Positions 33,601 through 42,200 of a stretch of DNA of 64,000 nucleotides are shown in pieces. The first letter of the stretch is position 1; every line of letters begins with the position of its first letter. This DNA is from Streptomyces hyderabadensis (GTDB lineage: Bacteria; Actinomycetota; Actinomycetes; Streptomycetales; Streptomycetaceae), in assembly GCF_020404845.1 (NCBI RefSeq), contig NZ_JAIOJZ010000040.1, positions 1-64,000 of the forward strand, read 5' to 3'. Both the position numbers and the translations under genes were made by a program. Under the pieces are notes generated by a model. It was not told where the DNA came from, did not search any database, and saw only the letters and a program-made list of their open reading frames with translations.

Positions 33601-36202
33601 CGTCCTCGGCACCGCCGTACTGCCCGCCTCGATGTACGTCGAACTCGCCGTCCGGGCGGGCGACGAGGCGGGCTGCACGGTGCTGGAGGAACTCGGCCTG
33701 GCCGCCCCGCTGACGCTGCCGGAGGCGGGCGGGCTCCAGATCCAGGTCCGCGTCAAGGCCCCCGGCCAGGACGGCCGGCGCGCCGTCACCGTCCACGTCC
33801 GGCCCGACCCGGCAGACCTGGACGCCGCGGACGTCCCCTGGCGCGTCGGGGCCAGCGGAGTCCTGGCGGCCGACGGAGCCGCACCCGCGCCCGCCCCGGC
33901 CGAAGGGCGAACCGGAGACCCGGACCGCGAGCGGCAGCATGGCCCTGCGGCGAGGACGACCGAAGTACGCCTGCCGGAGGAACTGCAGGCCGAGGCCGCG
34001 CGCTACCACCTGCACCCCGCCCTGCTGGACGCCGCGCTGGCCGCGGCCCCGGCTCCCGCGGCGGACGGTGCGACGGGCATCCTCGTGCCCGCCGTCTGGC
34101 GCGACGTGCGACTGCACGCCGTGGGCGCCGGCACCGCGGGAGTACGCACGGCCCGCATCGACGACGACACCGTCGCGCTGGACCTCCTGGATCCCGAGGG
34201 CCGGCCGGTGCTCGCGGTCGGCTCGCTCACCTACCGGGTCGTCCCCGAGGACGAGTTCGGCGCGGCCGCCGAGCCGCTCGGCGAGGGCCTGTCCGCGATC
34301 GAGTGGGTTGCCCACGACGTCACCGCCGGGCCCGCCGCCCGCTGGGCGGTGGTCGGCGCCGACGTGCCCGGCGCCGCCCGCTTCGAGGACCTCGGCGCGG
34401 CCGCCCTGGCCGCCGCCTCGGACCGGGACGCCTTCGACCTGCTGCTCGTGCCGTGGGCGTCCACGGGCGACGTGCACGAGGGAACGCGCCGGGCGCTCTC
34501 CTTCGTGCAAGAACTCCTGGCCGCGGACGCGCTGCGCGGCACACCGGTCGTGGTGCTGTCCCGGGGCGCGGTCGCCGCGGGACAGGACGACGCGGCGCGC
34601 CTCGACCCGGAGGCGGCGGCCGTACGCGGTCTGCTGCGCACCGCGGGTGCCGAAGGCGTGGACGGCCTCGTACTGGCCGACATCGACACGGACACCCCGC
34701 CGCTGGACCTGCTGGCCTGGGCGGCGCGGACCGGGGAGTCGGAACCGGCGGTGCGCGAGGGCCGCGTCCACGTGCCCCGGCTGCGTCCGGTCCCGGCCGG
34801 TGACCCGGCAGGCGACCCGGCCGGGCCGCCGTGGACGACGGACGGCACGGTCCTGGTCACCGGTGGCACCGGAACCCTCGGGGCCGTGCTGGCCCGGCAC
34901 CTGGTGGCCGAGCACGGGGTGCGGCACCTGCTGCTGGTCGGCCGCCGCGGTGCCGAGGCGCCCGGAGCGGAGGAACTGGCCGCCGAGCTGGGCGAGTCCG
35001 GCGCGCACGTGACGCTGGCCGCGTGCGACGCGGCGGACCGGGAGGCGCTGGCCGGGGTGCTGGCCGCGATACCCGAGGACCGCCCGCTGACGGCGGTGGT
35101 GCACGCGGCCGGTGTGCCGCAGGACGCACTGCTGTCCGCGATGACGCCCCAACAGCTCGACCGGGTCCTGCGGCCCAAGGCCGTCGCGGCCCGCAACCTG
35201 CACGAACTCACCCGGCATCTGGACCTCACCGCCTTCGTCGTCTGCTCCTCCCCGGCCGGCACGCTCGGCGGTCCCGGCCGGGCGAACACGGCGGCGGCCG
35301 AGGCGTACGCCGAAGCCCTGGCCCGCCACCGCGAGGCGATCGGACTGCCCGCCACCGCCGTGGCCTGGGCGCCGTGGGAACCCGTCGGCGCGGGCGAGGA
35401 GCGGCCCGACGGCGGCACGGCGCGGCGCGCCGGTCCCACCCTGTTCCGGCCCCTCACCGCCGACCGGGGCCTCGCGCTCTTCGACCGGGCGGTCGCCCTC
35501 GGCAGCGGCAAGGCCGGTGCCCCCGCGGTGATCGCGGGCGTCGTGGACCGGGCCGCGCTGCGCGCCCACGAGGTCGTGCCGCCCGCGCTGCGCGACCTGG
35601 CCGAGCGGGCGGGGCGCCGGAGCGCGCACACCGCGGCCGACGCGGGGGGCGCCCCGCTGGCCGACCGGCTCGCGGCTGTGGACGACACGGAACGCGAGGC
35701 ACTCGTCCTGGACCTGGTCCGCACGGAGGCCGCCTGGGTGACCGGGCAGCCCGATCTGCACGCGATCGTCCCGGACCAGGCCTTCCAGGAGACCGGGTTC
35801 GACTCGCTGGCGGCCGTGCAGCTGCGCAACCGCCTCACGGCCGCGACCGGGCTGAACCTGCCGGCCACCCTGGTCTTCGACCACCCGACCCCGCGCGACG
35901 TCGCCCACCACCTGGTCGGGCGGCTGGCTCCGGCCGAGGCCGACGTCTCCGCGCGGGTCCTTTCCGAACTGGACCGCATCGACGCCATGCTCGCGGCGGT
36001 CTCCGAGGACGAGCGGCACCGGAACATGGTGCGGCGCCGCCTGCAGGCCATGGCGTCCAGGCTCGGCACCCCGGCGGAGGGCACCGCCCACCCGGACGAG
36101 CCGGCGCCGACGGCCCGGATCGAGTCCGCGTCGGTGGACGAGCTGTTCGCCCTCATCGACACGGAACTCTCCGGCCCGCCGACCGATGACCAGACTTCCT
36201 GA
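30689..36202 (+). CDS. modular type I PKS: docking-KS-AT(malonyl)-DH-KR(degenerate)-ACP-docking
   Basis: 1837 residues, one module. The N-terminal coiled-coil docking helix is MADEKELREYLKRAVADARD. KS about 33-455: Cys 206 in DTACSSSL, His 341 in EAHGTGT, His 381 in NIGHS. AT about 573-870: Ser 666 in GHSVGE and HAFH at 766-769, a malonyl-CoA signature. DH about 935-1190: His 970 in HTVLGTAVLP and Asp 1114 in HPALLDA. KR about 1385-1560 keeps the GGTGTLG cofactor loop and Ser 1521, but the catalytic Tyr is Thr 1534 and the Asn four on is Glu 1538, so it is probably inactive. ACP Ser 1706 in GFDSL. The C-terminal docking tail resembles that of the upstream PKS. It is followed 16 bp later by the second PKS. 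Confidence 0.96.
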   Translation: MADEKELREYLKRAVADARDARRRLREVEDRACEPIAVVGMACRYPGGVSSPRELWELVHRGADAVSRFPADRGWDEDVYDPDPERPGKSYVREGGFLEDVAGFEPEFFGMSPREALAADPQQRLLLETAWEAMEDAGLVPATLRGSRTGVFAGLMYQGFAADILDDVPVEVQGYVAGGASSSIAVGRVSYTFGFEGPAVAVDTACSSSLVGIHLAATALRQGECDLALAGGVTVMATPTSFVEFSRQGALSPAGRCKSFAADADGTVWGEGAGLVLLERLSDARRLGHRVLAVVRGSAVNQDGASNGLTAPNGPSQERVIREALGSAGLSYADVDVVEAHGTGTRLGDPIEAQALLATYGQQRREGRPLYLGSLKSNIGHSQAAAGVGGVIKMVEAMRRGVLPRTLHVDAPSPRVDWDSGAVELLTEARPWPETGAPRRAGVSSFGIGGTNAHVIVEEAPEEPSTEPVEPVQPDPATGLPVVPWVVSGRTAEGLRGQAARLLAAVAADDAPEPRDVAWTLVSERAVLDSAAVVVGATRAELARGLRALASGAPDASVTVEPSRSRGTPHLAFVFTGQGAQRLGMGRELYESVPEFAAFFDEVCGELDAHLAHPLKQVVFAREGSEQAGLLDRTEFTQPALFAIEVALFRLLERFGVVPEFVAGHSVGEVAAAHAAGVLSLADAARLVAARGRLMGSAREGGAMLAVQAGPEQVADDLAGLEGRVSLAAVNGPENVVVSGDADLVDDLGTRWRAEGRRVRRLRVSHAFHSPHMDEVLDEFERVVEGLSLQAPRIALVSTVTGEALSAREACSPRYWVRQLREAVRFFDAVRSLEQEGVAGFVEIGPDAVLSALVPAGTEREPGLVAPALRADRPEGESLASLLGLLHTRGRRVEWPRVLPGAARADLPTYAFQRKRYWLEARAGREDAAGLGLTGAGHPLLGASLALAEQDEVLLTGRVSRRTHPWLADHTVLGTAVLPASMYVELAVRAGDEAGCTVLEELGLAAPLTLPEAGGLQIQVRVKAPGQDGRRAVTVHVRPDPADLDAADVPWRVGASGVLAADGAAPAPAPAEGRTGDPDRERQHGPAARTTEVRLPEELQAEAARYHLHPALLDAALAAAPAPAADGATGILVPAVWRDVRLHAVGAGTAGVRTARIDDDTVALDLLDPEGRPVLAVGSLTYRVVPEDEFGAAAEPLGEGLSAIEWVAHDVTAGPAARWAVVGADVPGAARFEDLGAAALAAASDRDAFDLLLVPWASTGDVHEGTRRALSFVQELLAADALRGTPVVVLSRGAVAAGQDDAARLDPEAAAVRGLLRTAGAEGVDGLVLADIDTDTPPLDLLAWAARTGESEPAVREGRVHVPRLRPVPAGDPAGDPAGPPWTTDGTVLVTGGTGTLGAVLARHLVAEHGVRHLLLVGRRGAEAPGAEELAAELGESGAHVTLAACDAADREALAGVLAAIPEDRPLTAVVHAAGVPQDALLSAMTPQQLDRVLRPKAVAARNLHELTRHLDLTAFVVCSSPAGTLGGPGRANTAAAEAYAEALARHREAIGLPATAVAWAPWEPVGAGEERPDGGTARRAGPTLFRPLTADRGLALFDRAVALGSGKAGAPAVIAGVVDRAALRAHEVVPPALRDLAERAGRRSAHTAADAGGAPLADRLAAVDDTEREALVLDLVRTEAAWVTGQPDLHAIVPDQAFQETGFDSLAAVQLRNRLTAATGLNLPATLVFDHPTPRDVAHHLVGRLAPAEADVSARVLSELDRIDAMLAAVSEDERHRNMVRRRLQAMASRLGTPAEGTAHPDEPAPTARIESASVDELFALIDTELSGPPTDDQTS
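31530..31827 (+). repeat. 298-bp exact repeat in KS domain, copy 1
   Basis: Identical base for base to 37,033-37,330 in the next PKS gene. It lies in a longer collinear block (31,499-32,006) with few mismatches at constant offset 5503. It covers the KS stretch between the active-site Cys and the second catalytic His. Confidence 0.95.
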
Positions 36203-36218
36203 AAGGCATACCGAGTCG

Positions 36219-39200
36219 ATGTCCAATGAAGACAAGCTTGTCGACTACCTCAAGCGGGTGACGTCCGACCTCCAGGAGACCCGCAGGCGGCTGGCCGAGC
36301 GGGAGGCGGCCGACGAGGAGCCCGTCGCCATCGTGGGCATGGCCTGCCGCTATCCCGGCGACGTCGCCTCGCCGGCCGATCTGTGGAACCTGGTCGACCA
36401 GGGGACGGACGCGGTCACGGAACTGCCGCACGACCGGGGCTGGGACATCGAGCGGATCAAGGAGAAGAGCTACTCGGTGGAGGCGGGCTTCGTGCACGCC
36501 GCCCCCCTGTTCGACCCGGGATTCTTCGGCATCTCGCCGCGCGAGGCCGTGGCGATGGACCCGCAGCAGCGGCTGCTGCTGGAGGTCTCCTGGGAGCTGT
36601 TCGAGCACGCGCGACTGGACGTCACCACGCTCAAGGGCAGCCGGACCGGCGTGTTCGTCGGCATCGTCGAGGAGAGCTACCTCGGGCTCAACGCGCCCGA
36701 GGAGTTCGAGGGCTACCTCATGACCAGCAAGCTCAGCAGCGTCGCCTCGGGCCGGATCTCCTACACGTACGGCTTCGAGGGGCCCGCGGTGTCGCTCGAC
36801 ACGGCCTGCTCCTCCTCCCTCGTCGCGATGCACTCGGCGATCCGGTCGCTGCGGTCCGGGGAGTCGACCCTGGCCGTCGCCGGCGGGGTGACGGTCAGCT
36901 GCGACCCCGGCGGCCTCATCGACTTCGCCCGGCAGCGCGGTCTCGCCGCCGACGGGCGGTGCAAGTCGTTCGCCGCCGCCGCCGACGGCACCGCCTGGTC
37001 GGAGGGTGCGGGTCTGGTGCTGCTGGAGCGGTTGTCGGACGCGCGTCGGCTGGGGCACCGGGTGCTGGCGGTGGTGCGGGGTTCGGCGGTGAACCAGGAC
37101 GGTGCGTCGAACGGTCTGACGGCTCCGAACGGTCCTTCGCAGGAGCGGGTGATCCGGGAGGCGTTGGGCAGTGCGGGGCTGTCGTACGCGGATGTGGACG
37201 TGGTGGAGGCGCACGGGACGGGGACGCGGCTGGGTGATCCGATCGAGGCGCAGGCGCTGCTGGCGACGTACGGGCAGCAGCGCCGGGAGGGGCGTCCGCT
37301 GTACCTGGGGTCGCTGAAGTCCAACATCGGGCACAGCGTCGCCGCCGCCGGGGTGGGCGGTGTGATCAAGATGGTGGAGGCGATGCGGCGCGGGGTGCTG
37401 CCGAAGACGCTGCACGTGGACGCCCCGACACCGCAGGTCGACTGGGACTCGGGTGCGGTGGAGCTGCTCACCGAGGCCAGGCCCTGGCCCGAGACGGGGG
37501 CGCCGCGCCGGGCCGCCGTCTCCTCCTTCGGCGTGAGCGGGACGAACGCGCACCTGGTGCTGGAGCAGGTTCCCGAGGAGACCGCCGCGGAGCCGGAGCC
37601 GGACCCCGCCTCCGCGCTGCCGGTGGTGCCGTGGGTGGTGTCGGGGCGTTCACCGGAGGGCCTGCGGGGCCAGGCGGCGCGGCTGCTGGCGGCCGTGGCG
37701 GCCGACGACGCCCCGGAACCCCGGGACGTGGCCTGGTCACTGGTGTCGACCCGCGCGGTGCTCGAGGACCGCGCGGTCGTCACCGGCGGTTCCCGCGAAG
37801 AGCTGGTGGCCGGCCTGGGCGCGCTGTCCCGCGGCGAGTCCGCACCGGGAGTGGTGAAGGGCACCGCCTCGGCCGCCGCAGGACGGGCGGTGTTCGTGCT
37901 GCCCGGACAGGGCACGCAGTGGGCGGGCATGGCGGTGGAACTGCTGGACACGTCGCCGGTGTTCGCCGACCGGATGGAGGCGTGCGGCCGGGAGCTGGCC
38001 GAGTTCGTCGACTGGGACCTGGAGGCCGTGCTCCGCCGGGCGCCGGGCGCGCCGACGCTGGACCGCGTCGACGTGGTGCAACCGGTGTCCTGGGCGGTGA
38101 TGGTGTCGCTGGCGGCCCTGTGGCGCTCCTACGGAGTGGAACCGGCCGCGGTGGTCGGCCACTCGCAGGGCGAGATCGCGGCCGCGTGCGTGGCCGGTGC
38201 GCTGACCCTGGCGGACGGGGCCCGCGTGGTGGCGCTGCGGTCGCAGGCGATCGCGGCCGGACTGGCCGGCGGGGGCGGGATGGTGTCCGTGGCCCGGTCG
38301 GCTGCGGACGTCGAGGCCCGGCTGGCGCGGTACCCGGGCCGCCTGGAGGTCGCCGCGCTGAACGGCCCCGCGTCCGTCGTGGTGGCGGGCGACCCGGACG
38401 CGCTGGACGAACTCCTCGCGGAGTGCGAGGCGGAGGGCGTACGGGCCCGGCGGATCGCGGTGGACTACGCCTCGCACACCTGGCACGTGGAGCGGATCGA
38501 GGACGAACTGGCCCGGGTGCTCGCCGGACTGCGGCCGACGGCCTCCAGCGTGCCGCTCTTCTCGACGACCACCGGGGAGTGGCTGGACACCTCCACGATG
38601 GACGCCGGGTACTGGTACCGGAACCTGCGCCGGACGGTGCGCTTCCAGCCCGCCGTCGAGTCGCTGGCCGCCGCGGGCTTCGGGACGTTCATCGAGGTCA
38701 GTGCGCACCCGGTGCTGTCCACGAGCGTCCAGGAGACGCTGGAGAGCGTGGTCCGGGCCGAGGTTCCGGTCGTCGTGGCGGGGACCCTGCGCCGGGACGA
38801 GGGCGGCCTGGGCCGGTTCCTGACCTCGCTGGCCGAGGTCTGGGTGCAGGGCGTGGACGTCGACTGGGCCGGCGCCCTGGCCGGCACGGGCGCCCGCCGG
38901 GTGGACCTGCCGACCTACGCCTTCCAGCGCAAGCGGTACTGGCTCGACGAGCAGGCCGTCACGGGGGACGCGGCGAGTCTCGGGCTCGCCGGTGCCGGGC
39001 ACGCGATCCTGGGCGCCGCGGTGCCGGTGGCGGACGGGGACGAGGTCCTGCTCACCGGGCGGATCTCCCGGCTCACCCACCCCTGGATCGCCGGACACGG
39101 CGCCCTCGGCCTCGACGTCGTGCCGTCCTCGGTCCTCGTCGAACTCGCCGTCCGGGCGGGCGACGAGACGGGCTGCACACTGCTGGAGGAACTCACCCTC

Positions 39201-42200
39201 GCCACCCCGCTGGTGCTGCCCGAGACGGGCGGGCTCCAGATACAGGTACGGGTCGGCGCCCGGGACGACACCGGCCGCCGCACCGTCACCGTCTCGGCGC
39301 GCACCGACGCCGCCGACACGCTCTGGACGGTCCACGCCTCGGGCCTCCTGGGCAGCACCCTGGAGACGGCCGACGGGCCGGGCCTGCCGGAATGGCCGCC
39401 GCCCGGCGCCGAGGAGATCACCCCGGGCGACGGCTCCGCCCTCCCGGTTGCGGACGGTGCCGAGAACGGCCCGGCGCCCGAGGGCCGCACCTCTGCCTGG
39501 CGGCTGGGCGAGAGCCTGTTCGCGGAGGTGAGCCTGCCCGAGCGACTGCAGGCCGGCTGCCCGTACTTCGGGCTGCACCCGGCGCTGCTGGACATGGCCG
39601 CCCGGGTCGTCGAGCTGGCCGGGGAGCCCGCCGCCGGTCACTCGCCGGTCGCCGACTGGCGCGGGGTGCGCCTGCACGCCACCGGAGCCGCCGCCCTGCG
39701 GGTCCGGCTCGACCGGGTCGCGGACGGCTACACCCTGCTGGTGGCGGACCGCGCCGGGCGCCCCGTGCTCAGCGCCGAGCGGGTCACCCCGCGCGCGGTG
39801 ACCACCCGGACGCTCGGCCCGGCGCTCAAGCACGGCTACGACGCCCTGTTCGAGATGGTCTGGAAGCCGCTGCACGGCACCCCGGACGACACCGGCTCGC
39901 CGCGCTGGGGCATCCTCGGCGGCAGCCGGGGCATCACCGTGCCCGGCGCCCGCCGCTTCGCCGACGTACCCGCCGTCGTGGGCGCCGGCGAGCCGGTGGA
40001 CGCGCTGCTCCTCGACCTCACCGAAAACCGGCAGCCGGCGTCCGGGGCGGACGTCCCCGGCGCGGTGCGCGCGGACGCGCACCGGATGCTGGCGCTGCTC
40101 CAGGAATGGCTGGCGCAGGAAGGGCTGGCCACCCGGCTCGTGGTGGCGACCCGGGGTGCGATGAGCCCGCTGGGGGAGGGGGCGGCGGAGCCGGCCGCCG
40201 CCGCGCTGTGGGGGCTGCTGCGCTCGGCGCAGTCGGAGGCACCCGGCCGGATCGTGCTGGCCGACCTCGACGACGACCCGCGCTCCGGGGCCGCGCTGCC
40301 GGCGGTCCTCGCGTCGCAGGAGGCGCAGACGGCGATCAGGAAGGGCCGGATCCTCGTCCCCGGGCTGCGCCGTGTCGCGCCGTCGGCCCCCGCCCAGGAC
40401 CCGGCCGCCGACCGCAACCGGTGGCGGCCCGACGGAACGGTCCTGATCACCGGTGGTACCGGCTCCCTGGGCGCCCTGTTCGCCCGCCGGCTCGTCGTCG
40501 AGCACGGGGTGGCGCGGCTGCTGCTGGTGAGCCGACGCGGTCCGGACGCGCCCGGGGCGCAGGCGCTGCGCCGGGAACTGACCGCGCTCGGTGCCGAGGT
40601 GGACATCGCCGCGTGCGACATCGCCGACCGGCAGGCGCTGGCGGACCTGCTGGCCGGTGTGCCCGCGGACCGCCCGCTGACCGGCGTCCTGCACACGGCC
40701 GGTGTGCTGGACGACGGGCTGGTGCCGGACCAGACGCCCGAGCGGCTCGACACCGTGATGCGTCCCAAGGTCGACGCCGCGTGGCACCTGCACGACCTCA
40801 CCCGCGACCTCGACCTGACGGCGTTCGTCCTCTTCTCCTCCGTCGCCGGTGTGATCGGCGGCGCCGGACAGTCCAACTACGCGGCCGCCAACGTCTTCCT
40901 CGACGCCCTGGCCGAGCACCGCGCCGCCGCGGGACTCGCCGCGACCTCGGTGGCCTGGGGCGTGTGGACCCAGGACAGCGGCATGACCGGCCACCTGGAC
41001 GAGGCGGACCTCAACCGCATCGCGCGAGGCGGCTTCCGGCCCATCGGGCAGGAACAGGGCCAGGCCATGCTCGACATCGCGCTGCGGCTGGGCACACCGG
41101 CCCTGGTGGGCATGCCGCTGGACGCGGCGACCCTGCGCGAACGGCCCGCACAGATACCGGCCGTGCTACGGGGACTGCTGCGCACACCGGTGCGCCGCGC
41201 GGCCCAGAACGTCGACAACGGCTTCGACAACCTGCTCGGGCGGCTGACCGGACTCGACGAGAAGGAACAACTGCGCCGCGTGCTCGACCTGGTCCTGGCC
41301 GAGACCGCCACCGTGCTCGGGCACACGAGCGTCGACGGCATCCGGCCGAAACAGCGGTTCACCGAGCTGGGCTTCGACTCGCTCACCTCCGTGGAGCTGC
41401 GCAACCAGCTGATCGCCACCACCGGCTGCCGGCTCCCGGCCACGGTGGTCTTCGACCGGCCCACTCCGGCCGAACTCGCGGCCTTCCTGCGCAACGTCCT
41501 GCTGGAGCGGCTCGGGGAGCAGGTCGTCGCACCGCACGACGAGGTCGACTTCGCGGCCGAGATCGAGCTGCCCGCCGACATCGTCCCCGCGCCGGAGGTG
41601 TCCTACGAGGTCACGGACCCGCAGGAGGTGCTGCTGACGGGCGCCACCGGCTTCCTCGGCGCCTTCCTGCTCCGTGACCTGATGCGCTCGGGCCACGGCC
41701 GGGTGCACTGCCTCGTCCGCGGCGCCGACGAACGGGCGGCGCGGGAGCGGCTGAGGACGAGCCTGGAGTGGTACCAGGTGTGGGACGAGATCGACCCCGA
41801 CCGCCTCTCGGTGGTCGTCGGCGACCTCGCCGCCCCGCGCCTCGGGCTCGACGAGGCGGACTTCGACACCCTGGCCAGGCGGGTGGACGCCGTCTACCAC
41901 GCCGGCGCGACCGTCAACTGGCTCTATCCGTACACCGAGCTGAAGGCGCCCAACGTGTCCGGCACCGTCGAGGTGCTGCGGCTGGCCGCCCGGCACCGGT
42001 CGGTGCCCGTCCACTACGTGTCGACCACCGGCGTCTTCGCCGGCGGGGAGCCCGGCGGCGCGCCCCGCGGGCCCCAGGACCCGACCGCGCCGGTGGAGTC
42101 GCAGCCCACCGGCTACGTGCAGAGCAAGTGGGTGGCGGAGCAGATCGCGGCCCTCGCCGTGGCACGCGGACTGCCGGTCACCGTCCACCGGGCGGACGTC

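Noticed and set aside
37631..41677. 1348-residue + strand ORF and 1085-residue - strand ORF inside the second PKS
   Set aside because: Both are out-of-frame shadows; the PKS frame carries all catalytic motifs.
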